From Sipunculus nudus (lineage: Eukaryota; Annelida; Sipuncula; Golfingiida; Sipunculidae), in NCBI GenBank assembly GCA_026874595.1, contig CM049313.1, positions 46,880,159 through 46,944,158 on the forward strand: a DNA stretch of 64,000 bases, read 5' to 3'. The notes under the pieces were generated by a model that was not told where the DNA came from, did not search any database, and worked only from the letters and a program-made list of their open reading frames with translations. Every line of letters starts with the position of its first letter. Within the stretch, counting starts at the first letter, position 1. The position numbers and the translations under genes were made by a program. Below are positions 12,765-24,000 of this stretch, one piece after another.

Positions 12765-13060
12765 GTACTCACATATATGTGCCTTATATGCCCCTTATAA
12801 GGGCCTTATATGTCCCTTATATTTCCCATATAAGTGCTGTGTATGTGAGTTATATGTATATTGCAGCTATATGTTTAGTCAGGCATTGTTATATGTGAGT
12901 TATAAGGGAGTTGTATGTTTGTTATATGTCAGTTATAAGGGAGTTGCACATGAGGCCATTCTGTACATTTCATTTATATGTGACTTGTATGGGAGATATA
13001 AGGGAGGTGAACGTAAAGGGGTTCTGTATATGTCAGTTATATGTCAGTTATAAGTTTATA
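12765..13060. repeat. Array of alternating TTATAT / CTTATAAG / CATATATG motifs, locus 1
   Basis: Ten-to-eleven-base steps of ATATG, CCCTTATAAGGG, GTTATATGTCAG and GTTATAAGGGAG run for about 300 bp. CCTTATAAGG near 12793 is an exact CC(A/T)6GG palindrome. The left border CCCTTAC(G)AAAA resembles the inverse of the right border of the array at 19490-19885, suggesting one family in two orientations. Frames through it (GVVCLLYVSYKGV) are artefacts. Confidence 0.6.
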
Positions 13061-13743
13061 TACTGTGAGCTCACTGTTCTACAAGATAGGACTTAGACAT
13101 TTTCCAAGGGAACACAAATGCTGCAGAAACTTCTAAGTCCCAGCTCCATTATGGTTTTAAGAAAATGAATTATAATTGAATAATAAATACTGAAGAAGTA
13201 TGTTAAAATGGGTATCAAAATAACCAGCTTCCTCAGAACTTTATGTATATTAGAAAAATAATACTATAAATAATTTTTTTTTTCATCTGACTTATTCATT
13301 AAGAAGTTTAAAATATAGTAATCATGCATGCAGTAAAACATCATTTACACAAAACACAATACAAAAAAATAATTTGACTATATTTCACATTGGTTATAAT
13401 TTGTGCCCTTGATAATTATAAGAAAAAATAATTCTTTTGGAATGTAGTGTATATACAAGTACTTCAGCATCTAATTGCAATTGATAACTACTTCATAAAT
13501 ACAGAACAAAGGGTACTGATGTAGTGTGCCACTGACCAATTATGGGAATACATAGGCATTAACCTAATATCATATTGGTTTTAGAAACAGCTCAGCACCC
13601 ACACATTTTAGCAGTAAAATATTGCCACTGAAAATCAACAGCATTGATAAAAGCAGAGGTACTTAAAAAGAATAAGTATCTGCATTCTTATTGTGACAAT
13701 AACCAGCATTCTAATCAGTAAATTTCACTAGTATATGTAACTA
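13061..13743. other. AT-rich DNA without recognisable features
   Basis: No feature could be supported before the C16 run. Confidence 0.4.
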
Positions 13744-13759
13744 CCCCCCCCCCCCCCCC
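13744..13759. repeat. C16 homopolymer
   Basis: Sixteen consecutive C, about 75 bp upstream of a perfect CRE. Confidence 0.95.
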
Positions 13760-13834
13760 AGCAGACAAGCTTGCTGTACAAGCACTCTCTGCAATGGGCC
13801 ATTGACCTTACTGTACCCTGCCCTGGAATAGTGG

Positions 13835-13842
13835 TGACGTCA
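13835..13842 (+). promoter_or_regulatory. Perfect CRE palindrome TGACGTCA
   Basis: This is the full consensus site for CREB/ATF bZIP dimers. It lies 153 bp upstream of the ATG at 13995, in a stretch of raised GC content. The position suits a proximal promoter, and the link to the downstream gene is inference. Confidence 0.45.
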
Positions 13843-13994
13843 CATGAATACTGTACAGGCTGTGCACAACTAAGGCATGCAGAGTCAGTTTACATCTGTG
13901 TGATAACATCCGGTAACCGTTAAGGGAGTACACACTTTGAAGAGAAGCTCTTTGTCAAGCTGCTCAAGCAGAAGGGGAATGTATAGCTGAAAAA

Positions 13995-16900
13995 ATGTCT
14001 CATTGGTAAGTAATCTTGCATTATTTAAGTTATGTTTGCATAGTTAACCAGTGATTGCATAAAGATGACTTCACCTATCTTGGTTTGCCCTGCAAAAACA
14101 GAATTTGTGTGTTTCAAGATAACATTTCCTATTTGGTGGCCCATTTTTACAAAATACCACATTTTCTACAAAAAGCTGATGCTGTTGCCCCTATATAGTG
14201 ACAATGTGCATGTTCTATGCACCAACAGGAAGCTAAGAACATATTCTTTTCAGAGGAGCTATTTGCAATAGGGTGTGGAAAAATCAAGAGTCAGGAGCAG
14301 GCCCTAAAGTTACATATTGATTTAATTTCTGAATGTCCCCTACCTGTGAAGGGTTGATCAGTTAACCTACATATAGCTTAATCGGCACACAAATGCTATG
14401 AGTACCACATACTACCATTTTATTTGTTGAACCTATACATGGCTATTGACCATGTTATTATTTAGCTGAACTCTGGGTCATGAAAAGAAAAGCTGATACA
14501 AGGTAATTATGTTCCTTTCAATTTTCCAAATTGACTTGAATTTTTCTGTCTTGCTAGAGTGCCCAAAAGTGATAATATGATTAAAAATGTTTAATTATAC
14601 AATATTTATAAGTTTTTTTTTCAGGCAAAGTAAACATTAACACTGTTGATCATTGCTAAATTTACAGCCACTGTCTCAATTTTGATGAATGCTTTTTTTT
14701 AAAAAAATTGAAGAGAGGTTTGCTGTCCTCAACCAAAACATATCAACTAATCAAATATGTTTTTAGCTCAGCTGACTGTAAGTCATCTGAGCTATAGGGA
14801 TCATCTTTTGTCCGTCGGCCGTCCGGGCGTCTGGCCGTCCGGGCGTCTGTCCGTTAACAGGGCACAATTCGTAACCACTGGACCTGGAATCTTCTTACTT
14901 TACATCCAGAGAGGTCCATGAAAAATCTCCTTGGAAACCTGGAATTAGGTCTCTGTTACCCATATCCTTTGAGCTATGGGGCCCGAAAGTACCCCCCAGA
15001 ATAGTGAAAAATTTCATACAAAAACTTCAATATCTCATTAACTACACCACTGATGGTCATGATTTTTGGCATACTTATTGATCATGAGATGTTCCATCAG
15101 TTCCTGCAGACTGCTGGCGCCACCTGTATTTTTCGATTTTTTACGAATTTTTTTCTCTATTTTTGGGACCTTTAAAAATGTGGACATCTGTTAACAGGGC
15201 ACAAATATTAACCACTGGACCTGAAATCTTCATTCTTGATATTCTGAAAGACCTATGAAAAGTCTCAATGGAAACCAGAAATTAGGTCTCTGTTACCCAT
15301 ATCCTTTGAGCTATGGGGCCCCAAAGTACCCCCCAGAATAGTGAAAAATTTCATACAAAAACTTCAATATCTCATTAACTACATCACTGATGGTCATGAT
15401 TTTTGGCATACATATTAATCATGATATGTTCCATCAGTTTCTGCAGACTGGTGGCGCCACCTGTATTTTTTCGATTTTTTACGATTTTTTTCTCTATTTT
15501 TGAGACCTTAAAAGATGCAGTCATCTGTTAACAGGGCACAAATCGTAACAACTGGACCTAGAATCTTCTATCTTGACATGCGTGGAGGCCCATGAAAAGT
15601 CTCCTTGGAAACCGGGAATTAGGTCTCTGTTACCCAGATTCTTCAAGCTATGGGGCTCTGAAGTACCCCCCAGAATAATGAAAATTTGATACAAAAACTC
15701 AAATATCTGAACAACTAATGTATTGATCACCATGATTCTTTGCATGGATATTGATCATGGGGTATTTCATCGGTTTCTGCAGACTGGTGGCGCCACCTGT
15801 ATTTTTACAATTTTCTTTCTCTATTTTTGATACCTTAAAAGATGCCGTCATCTGATAACAGGGCACAAATCATAACGGCTGGACCTAGAATCTTCTTTCT
15901 TGACTTGCAGAGAGGCCAATGAAAAGTCTTCTTGGAAACTGAAAATTAGGTCTCTGTTACCCAAAACCTCAGAGCCATGGGGCTCTGAAGTATCCCCCAG
16001 AATAATGCAAAATTTGATACAAAAGCCCAAGTATCTGAATAACCACTGCATTGATCACCAAGATTCTCTGCATGAATATTAATCATGGGATGTTCCATCA
16101 CTTCCTGCAGACTGGTGGCGCCACCTGTATTTTTTTTCAAATTTTTTGCAAATTTTTTTCTCTTTTTTTTTTCAAACCTCAATGAAACTGTCATCTGTTA
16201 TCATGGCACAAATCATAACCATTGGTCCTGGAATCTTCAAACTTAATATCCAGGGAGGTCCATGAAAAATCTCCTTGAAAACCTGAAATTAGGTCTCTGT
16301 TACCCATATCCTTGGAGCTATGGGGCTCCGAAGTACCCCCCCAGAATAATGCAAAATTTGATACAAAAGCTCAAGTATCTGAATAACCACTGCATTGATC
16401 ACCATGATTCTTTGCATGAATATTGATCAAGGGATGTTCCATCATTTCCTGCAGACTGGTGGTGCCACCTGTATTTTTCAAAATTTTACAAATTTTTTTC
16501 ACTTTTTTTCAGACCTCAATGAAACTTTCATCTGTTAACAGGGCACAAATCGTAACCACTGGACCTGGAATCTTCAAACTTAATATCCAGGGAGGTCCAT
16601 GAAAAATCTCCTTGAAAACCTGAAATTAGGTCTCTGTTACCCATATCCTTGGAGCTATGGGGCTCCGAAGTACCCCCCAGAATAATGCAAAATTTGATAC
16701 AAAAGCTCAAGTCTCTGACTAACTACTGCATTGATCACCATGATTCTTTGCATGAATATTGATCATGGGATGTTCCATCAGTTCCTGCAAACTTGTGGCG
16801 CCATATGTATTTTTTTTCAATTTTTACAAATTTTTTTCTTTATTTTTGAGACCTTCAAAAAAGTTGTCATTTGTTAACAGGGCAAAAATCGTAACCGCAG

Positions 16901-19124
16901 GACCTAGATTCTTCTTACTTGACATCAAGGGAGGTTCATGAAAAGTCTCTGTGAAAACATGAAATTAGGTCTCTGTTACCCATATCCTTCATAGTAAGTA
17001 CCCCTCAGAATAATTAAAAATTTGATACAAATTTAAACTCCAGTATCTGAATAACCAATGCATTGATCTCCATGATTCTTTTCAGGCATATTGATCATGG
17101 AGTGTTCCATCAGTTCCTGCAAACTGGTGGCGCCACCTGTATTTTTTTTAATTTTTAAAGCATTTTTTCTCTATTTATGAGACCTTCAAATGAAGTTGTC
17201 ATCTGTTAACATGCCACAAACTGTAACTGCTGTACCTAGAATCTTCTTACTTGACATCCAGGGAGACTAATGAAAAATCTCCTTGGAAACCTGAAATTAG
17301 GTTTCTGTTACCCATATTCTCCGAGCTATAGGGCTCATAAATACCCCCAAGAATAATTAAAAATTTGATACAAATAAAAGCTCCAGTATCTGAATAGCTA
17401 ATGCCATGATAGCCATGATTCTTTGGATATATATTGATCATGCAGTGTTTCATCAGTTCCTGCAGACTGGTGGCACTACCTGTATTTTTTTCAAATTTTT
17501 ACACATTTTTTTTTTCTGTTTATGAGACCTTCAAATGAAGTTTTCATATGTCCAAAAGCCCACTGAAACCCATTTCTAAGGACTTTTCACAAAATTCATG
17601 ATTTGTTTGCACTCTGGCAGTCATTTTGCTCATTGTTCAACATTCCTTGAATTCAGCTGAGCGTCATGGCCCATGGGCCACTTGTTACTATTGGAGTCTA
17701 TCACACAAAAGCTCCTAAATTAAGCTTTAATTTAGTAATATGCCTTTCTACATGTCATTTACATATACTGTAAACACCAATTAATTAACAATTTGACACA
17801 TAACACACTGTTTCATAACAACCCATAAACCATTCATAACCATATGTATGAATTTAATCTGAATTTGACATCAGAAGATCAAGAACACTCTTTATAAAGG
17901 TCATGAGCACTTTAAAGGGCTTGGTCCTCTGACTTTTCTTTTCCTTTGAAGTTTTTCTGACATATTCACTTTCATCACAAAAGAAAAAGCATAATAATTT
18001 GGGAATTTGTTTCACTAAGGATCAGATGATTTCATTAGGTACTGTTTTGATTCCCAAAGAGAAATCAAATCCGGTTCAATTTACAGGTTAATCAAGAGTG
18101 GGTTTTTAGTCCACCTTGAATGATTTCTTTTTACATGTACATGTATTAGTGCCATTTCACCATAAAAGATCAAGACGTCATTTTGAACATTACTGACCAC
18201 CAATATATCATTGATGTACTGTTTTAGTAATATTATTGATGTGAGGCCCTTTTTTAGTTAAATAATTTGTCTATTTAAATGTCAAAATATGCAAGACTCC
18301 ATGTTCTTAATTATTTATTTCCAACAACCTTTGTTTCTATGATTTGTAATGATTTCTTTACTTTTCTTAGAACCAGTATGAAGAAATGGTGCAGAAAGTA
18401 TAAGGAGAGCCCAGATATCTCCAGCCCTTGCAAGAATTGTCTGGTAAGCATATTCAGTTTATCATATAAAGGAACATTTAAATCTTTTAGCAAATGGGAA
18501 ATGTTATGAATTGTAAGGTTTTTTTTATCAAATAGCTGGAACTTACCATATTTGAAGTGCAAATTTGGTGGTTAACATTTATTGTGCATATGGGATATTA
18601 ATATAACTGCTTACATGTTAAAATTGTTTCAACTGAGTAACCTACTTTCTGAACCTATGAGCATCTTTAGGCCACAGTGTCTGTCCCGTGACCAGTATAT
18701 TTAATAATCTGTATGTTTGTATATACTCTGTATAACTGGAAAACTCTTCCTCTGTTAGTAATTGAGAAGTCCAACTGTATTAAATTATAATCCTAAATGT
18801 TAAACAGGCATATTTTCAGAACATTTAAAACCCCTATATAGAGAGCAGATGTACTTTCAGTGAAATAAATTCTTTTCTTTTTTTACTTGTGTGTTGCCTC
18901 CAGATAAGGTAAACTAATGTTAATGTTAAGAAAAGCAATACTAAGCATCAATGTCAAAAGATTATCTTTAAACTTATGTAATAAAATAATTAATTTGAGC
19001 AATAATGACTATATGTGTATACTTAGACTGGTAACATTTGTTTTTGCAGGTCAAACAGGAGGGGACAGAAAAGGATTTAGAGTGTGGCAAGGCTGTATAT
19101 TTCCTTCCAGCCTTCATTCCCTAA
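13995..19124 (+). CDS. Candidate three-exon gene for a small Cys-containing protein (unrecognised)
   Basis: Exon 1 ends at 14005 (ATGTCTCATTG|GTAAGTAA; A at -3). Exon 2 is 18371-18443 (TTTACTTTTCTTAG acceptor, CTG|GTAAGC donor). Exon 3 is 19050-19124 (TTTGTTTTTGCAG acceptor, ending ATTCCCTAA). Exons 2 and 3 join in phase 0. Joining exon 1 at 18371 gives a three-codon uORF (MSH stop), so translation would start at the exon-2 ATG, 18378, giving 46 residues: MKKWCRKYKESPDISSPCKN, then CLVKQEGTEKDLECGKAVYF, then LPAFIP. A second acceptor at 18376 (CCAG|T) would instead fuse MSHC in frame, giving 50 residues. Cysteines lie at 5, 18, 21 and 34 of the 46-residue form, including CKNC. No signal peptide or membrane segment is evident. 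An AATAAA follows at 19207. Intron 1 (4.4 kb) holds the family A element. I do not recognise the protein; a spliced lncRNA is the alternative. Confidence 0.45.
14850..17540 (+). repeat. About eight tandem units of about 335 bp (core of family A)
   Basis: Each unit runs from CTGTTAACAGGGCACAAA through GAATCTTC, GGTCTCTGTTACCCATATCC and AGTACCCCCCAGAATA to CTGCAGACTGGTGGCGCCAC, then CTGTATTTTT. The GGTGGCGCCACC palindrome recurs near 15116, 15452, 15788, 16117, 16461, 16796, 17128 and 17471, degenerating in the fifth, sixth and eighth units. Units are clearly diverged from one another, so the array is not freshly amplified. Confidence 0.9.
17667..17680. other. 3'-terminal 14-bp perfect palindrome of family A
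   Basis: TGGCCCATGGGCCA, immediately before CTTGTT. The equivalent site in the reversed copy (57202-57215) is TGACCCATGGGTCA, also perfect, with both members of one base pair changed. Confidence 0.85.
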
Positions 19125-19206
19125 AATGACAACACTCTCAAATCTGACTGAACCAGGGAGTTTTAAAAATCTTATGAAAATATTATTTTCAGTTTACAAA
19201 TGTGTA

Positions 19207-19212
19207 AATAAA
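19207..19212 (+). terminator. Polyadenylation signal AATAAA
   Basis: It lies 83 bp after the stop codon of the candidate gene ending at 19124 and is followed by a TTTTGG-, TGTATTTT-rich segment. It is consistent with a short 3' UTR. Confidence 0.4.
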
Positions 19213-19489
19213 CATTAATTTTGGCTACTGTATTTTCTTACTTTTATGTTTCATGTGTTTGCGTCCATGTGACTGTGTGAAGTTGATGACCCCCAGTGTG
19301 ACTGCAGGCCAGCATTGATTTCAAGGAATTGCACAGTGCAGGAAGCTCACCACACACACACACAAAGCTTAATTTCTATCATCTAACGTAATTGCTTGTG
19401 GAATAAAGAAAAGAGTAAACACCTTTCAAAACAGAACATACAACAGACAGTTACTGAGCTACTGACAAACAGCAGAGCAGGTGCATACA

Positions 19490-19885
19490 CTGGACTTGTA
19501 TGTGAGTAATATGTCATTTATAAGGGACATATATGGCACTTATAAGTCCCATATATGTCACATATATGTCACATATATGGGAGTTATAAGGCACATATAT
19601 GGGAGTTATAAGGCACATATATGGGACATATATGGGAGTTATAAGGGACATATATGGGATATATGGGAGTTATAGGGGACCTATATGTGGAAGCCTTATA
19701 AGTGACATATAAGGCCCATATATGTGACATATAAGGCTCCTACCTAATTTGCATATAAAATCCATATACCAGACATATATGTGACATATATGGGAGTTAT
19801 AAGGTTGGATATAAGGGACATATATGGCACATATATGTGCCTTATATGTGCCATATAACTTTCACATATATGGCACTTATAAAAA
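19490..19885. repeat. Array of alternating CATATATG / CTTATAAG motifs, locus 2
   Basis: About 400 bp of near-10-bp steps such as ACATATATGGGAGTTATAAG and GCACATATATGG, with many short palindromes. The right border is TTTTTGGTAAGGGG, the inverse of CCCTTAC-AAAA at locus 1 (12765). The peptide read through it (HIYGSYKGHIWDIYG) is a product of the repeat. Confidence 0.75.
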
Positions 19886-20912
19886 TTTTTGGTAAGGGGT
19901 AGTACTTCATTTCTCAGTATTTATTATCAACTTGACATGCTTAAAATGAATTCCAATACGTTTAGCTGTTATCGTCAGATTTCTCATGACTATCTCTCAA
20001 AGTTAAATATAAGCTTAAATGAAATTTTCCCACAAAAGGTATGCACCATCAGCATTACCCTGTCAATAGACAGAGGTACAAAAGGACATCAAATGATCTC
20101 GAATTCATTTAACAAATTCTTCCTTGCCTCAAGATCCACCTTTTTATTAAATTTGCAACCTCTGCCACAAAGACACCAATAAACACACAGAACAAATAGA
20201 AAAAAGAACGAAAATCTGTAAATAAAATTCACAACTCAACTCATGTCTTCAGATGCCCTTTTGAATGTATCTGGATTATTTGTCAGGCCTCCCACATGTA
20301 AAAACATGTAGATATATACATAATGAATATCCTGTGGGCAGTGGGATCAGCACATCTGTACTAGAATAAACGTAATAGGCCTACATAGTAGAATAAAGAG
20401 CCTGTTTTACACAAAGGAACAATATGTCCTTGAAAATTGGGTTTGACTTTGATTATTCTATGTAATTTTAATTGTTTGGGGAATCATGAAGGAAAAGCCT
20501 CCTAAAGACTATGATGTCAGTCTATGTTAATACAGCACTGTATATATAATCAATAATATAATTTTAATAATTTACTGGGTACACTGGGAAAAGGATCTTT
20601 ATTTATATTTTTCTCCAACCAACAGTACATTACCAGCACTCCTGGATTTTGAAAAGTGCTCTTAATTAATCCACAACTACACACTTAATGAAAAGTCTGA
20701 CCCACAAGGATTAACTCCTTCATTTTATTAAAATAGCAGCAGACTTGTGAATTCACATTTACATGAAAAGGCCACATTTTATTCCAAACACTAGCACGGT
20801 CTCATAAAAAAAAAGTCTGCTTTAAGTATATACATTTTATATTTTAAATCAAATCTTATGTCTTACTGAAAACATTTCAATGGTCTTGAAAACATTGTGG
20901 TTTTGTGAACAG
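19886..20912. other. AT-rich DNA without recognisable features
   Basis: The 97-codon plus frame at 19889-20182 begins in the array border and has no splice or domain support. Nothing else was seen. Confidence 0.35.
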
Positions 20913-21465
20913 ACAGTTTCAAGGACACCTCAAAGAAGAAAGTCCCATTCCCTTTTATTATTTAGACAATGAGTGTCTTATGAACCCACTACTTTACAGA
21001 ACAATTCTAAATAATAGGTACATATCACTCATTGAAAAACTTATAAAAAACTGTCCTTTAGAACAATTCCTACTTAAGCAAAACCTTCCACATTATTTCT
21101 ATCGAAACCATGTAACAATTAACATATAAACAAAAGGGTTCTGCATTGCATTATTCTAAAACATCTTTGTTTAATCGGACCCTAACTGAACACATCTTGG
21201 TCTCATATATACCCTGTTTCAAGGATGGCCCACTTTGAAGCCAGACCAAGCCCCTTTTATTATTAAGATACTGACGGTCCTAAAAACCTATTGCTCTAAG
21301 GAACAACATCTACTAAAAGAAGATCTACATCTCATTTGAGATCTTTTTGGTCTTATAAACCCCATAGTACAATCCCCACTCAAGATAAACCTGGCACCTT
21401 ATTTCTATCTACAATGAACAGACAACATATAGATGCAAACAGAAGCGCTCTACATGTCATGAAGG
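20913..21465. repeat. Diverged tandem duplication of about 305 bp
   Basis: Copy 1 (20913-21155) and copy 2 (21219-21465) share GTTTCAAGGA, CCCTTTTATTATT, CTTATAAA, ACTTAAGC/ACTCAAGA, TTATTTCTAT and ACATATA in the same order. Divergence is considerable, so it is an old duplication. Confidence 0.65.
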
Positions 21466-22704
21466 TATGAAACAATTATTTGTAACTCCTGACATACTGT
21501 CCATCAGGACTGATACAACCAATCAAACTCCCATATAGGCCATGTCTCCTGATAGTAGACAACGGGTCGAGTTGTTTTTGTGACCTGGATCATTCCAAAC
21601 GTAAACTTGACTTAACATTTCCCCAGAGGACATCATCACTTTAAAAACTCTACGATAATCACACTTCCTCGTTCCTTTATGTTTATTTTTACATCCCTGA
21701 GATTCTTCAACAGTCCTTGGTCTCAAAGCATCATTAAGGGGCAACAGAACTATTTTTTACCGAGTGACTGTCTTGGCATCTATGACAACTGTGCCATGTG
21801 TTTACTTGCCATTTGTGAGGTCCTATTGTTGATAGTAAGAGTTTTTCAGTTGGCTTAGTTGGGTCTCATAAAAAATGTTTCCCTTGTCATTCGCAGCACA
21901 TCTCTGGGTAAATTAAGTACTTTGTAGAGTGAATTTCTTGTAACTTTTTCCACAGTTGTCAAAGGGACCACTAAATATAGTGCTCTTTGCATGAACAACA
22001 GATTTCTTTAAAACTTGTAAAACATTTAAGTTACATCCATGCCATGGTTATTAGTGAAAAACCAGCACCCACTATATGATAAGAAGTAAAAGAAACAACT
22101 TTCTCCTTTGTGTGCAGAGAAGAGTATTCTCTAAAGTCTCTCAAATATTTTAATTATACAGGGCTCTCAATAGAAAGATAAATTAGAGAGTGCGGGACCC
22201 TCAGGTTTAAAAAAAAATTAGGTTAATTTGAAATTTCATAGATTTCATCTTAATCATATCATCATAAAGATTGAATATTGTGTCATATTATTATAATGAA
22301 ATGTCAGGTTCACTTTCAGCACAGTGTTTAAATAATTAACAGGTTTGTTAAACTTAGTTTGATGTAGTCTGTATAATACTCTCATTACCATGGTCAGAAA
22401 TTTGCATGTCCAATGCTTGGACCACTTTTAAGTGGGCACAGTTTATATGACCTCAAAAGGTTGATGCCAGGGTCTTGATGGATTTCCATATACATTAAGA
22501 CAATATGCCTTCTGAAATTGTCAGTGAGAATCCATTAATTCTTTGTATATGAGGAGAAGAATAAGAATTTAAGAGGATTTAGAAAATTAATGAGGAAGTT
22601 GAAATTAAGCCTCTTATGATAAAGTATGCTATATGCATGTAAAATGTTGGTCTAAATCAGTATATTTTCTTTTTAATTTTGGAAAAAACTAAATCATTCT
22701 TTTC
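21466..22704. other. Unannotated DNA
   Basis: No supported feature. A somewhat GC-richer patch at 21520-21800 has frames on both strands without splice context. Confidence 0.35.
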
Positions 22705-22945
22705 ATGGGATGAAAAAGGGATTTCCTAGTTTTTCTTAATATTCAATATTCATGAGGAAAAAAGGGAATTCCTATTTATTCTTAACATTGATAATTTATG
22801 GGGAAAAAGGAATTCCTATTTATATGGGGAAAAGGGAATTCCTATTTATTCTTAATATTCTGTATTCATAGGGAATGGGAATTCCTATTTATTCTTAATA
22901 TTCATTTTTCAAGGGGAAACGGGAATTCCTATTTATTTTTTGAAC
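22705..22945. repeat. Tandem repeat of about 46 bp, six variable copies
   Basis: Units of the form GGGGAAAAAGGGAATTCCTA followed by TTTATTCTTAATATTC recur six times; the third copy is shortened. The GGGAATTCC core is palindromic. The open frame across it (GKKEFLFIWGKGNSYLF) is repeat-derived. Confidence 0.85.
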
Positions 22946-23790
22946 AAGTAGGAATCAATCCATATCAGCTAGGTCTTTACATGGACTTATATCAGGGAGA
23001 ATACAGTTCTGGGACCAAAATTGTTGTCAATTCTCACCATACATAATAGCTTAGACAAGGGTTATCCAGTTCCTAGCTCCTGATCTTTCTTGTCCCATTA
23101 CCCATGCAGAATGTTTCTGGATCTTTCTTGGATTTCATTGTCTATTCATTTCATTATCCAAACATGTTATTGCCCAAATCCTCTATCTTTATATAATTGA
23201 CCCAAGTGTATATCTAAACCATCTTTGATAATCACTGATCAAATAAATGTTACGAGAATCAAATCAAATCCTGGGGTCATTTACAGCTGCCAGACCTTTG
23301 AACAGATATGAATATAACATGACATTCTGGGAGATGCGGTAAATAAACAAATGCCAATACTGAACAATGGTAATTTTACTTCCTCTAGCGAAATGATGAT
23401 AGACATACATCCTCCTTCTAACCCATTTGTCTACGAGGTCAATCAACATTACCATGCAATGCATTCTGGGACAGAGGATGAGCCTCAGCCCTCTGACCTT
23501 TTGGACACAAATCTGTCAGTCTTATAGTTCTGAAGTTCATCATAAGAGACAGGAGCCTGGGGTTTTGCTGAGTCTTAAGAGATCAGACAAAGCATTCTTA
23601 CAATATGCCATACTTTCCTTTCATCAGTATATATTTTCCATTCTACTACTCCTGATGCTGAATACATGACTCACTGGGGATTTTTATATGGCTGGTAAGC
23701 CTAACTCAAGTTGTGATACAAGCCATATGGGGGAATGTACTGCAATGATCACCTATCCTGTTGGATTGATATCTGGGAACACAGTCAATG
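22946..23790. other. Unannotated DNA
   Basis: No feature could be supported. Confidence 0.35.
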
Positions 23791-24000
23791 TTACCTTACT
23801 AATCAAAATGCATTATCATGTTACCTTACTAATCAAAATGCATTATCATGTTACCTTACTAATCAAAATGCATTATCACGTTACCTTACTCATCAAAATG
23901 CATTATCATGTTACCCTACTAATCAAAATGCATTATCACATTACCTTACTTATCAAATTGCATTATCACATTACCTTACTAATCAAAATGCATTTAGGAT
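23791..24000. repeat. 30-bp minisatellite, seven contiguous copies
   Basis: The unit TTACCTTACTAATCAAAATG plus CATTATCATG repeats at exactly 30-bp spacing from 23791. Only one to three substitutions occur per copy and the last copy is truncated. The 30-bp period keeps two frames open (VTLLIKMHYH repeats), which explains the overlapping 107- and 135-codon frames. There are no unique spacers, so it is not a CRISPR array. Confidence 0.95.

Larger units (their letters stand above)
14764..17687 (+). mobile_element. Hairpin-ended element with tandem-repeat core, family A, complete copy
   Basis: In order: a 31-bp 5' hairpin (14764-14794, stem TAGCTCAG/CTGAGCTA); a GC-rich GTCCGTC stretch (14808-14855) with GGCCGTCCGGGCGTCT twice; about eight tandem units of roughly 335 bp (14850-17540); a unique 3' segment; CAGCTGAGC (17654-17662), the inverse of GCTCAGCTG at 14766-14774; a 14-bp perfect palindrome (17667-17680); and terminal ACTTGTT. 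No transposase frame is present. Subterminal inverted repeats, a tandem core and a 3' hairpin recall non-autonomous Helentron-type elements (HINE, DINE-1, oyster pearl), but no diagnostic Helitron end was found, so the class is open. It lies in intron 1 of the candidate gene at 13995-19124. Confidence 0.7.

Noticed and set aside
12665-13096. Overlapping frames with VSYKGV-type repeats
   Set aside because: Derived from the CTTATAAG/TTATATG array; the same applies to 19481-19675.
15521-17453. Recurring minus-strand peptide (GNRDLISGFQGDFSWTSLD-like) in several 335-bp units, also at 58379-58579
   Set aside because: Each unit ends the frame with its own stop, units lie in different frames, and amino-acid changes are frequent, so it is a by-product of the non-coding tandem unit.
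23791-24000. CRISPR-like array
   Set aside because: Repeats are directly contiguous without unique spacers, and the window is eukaryotic.
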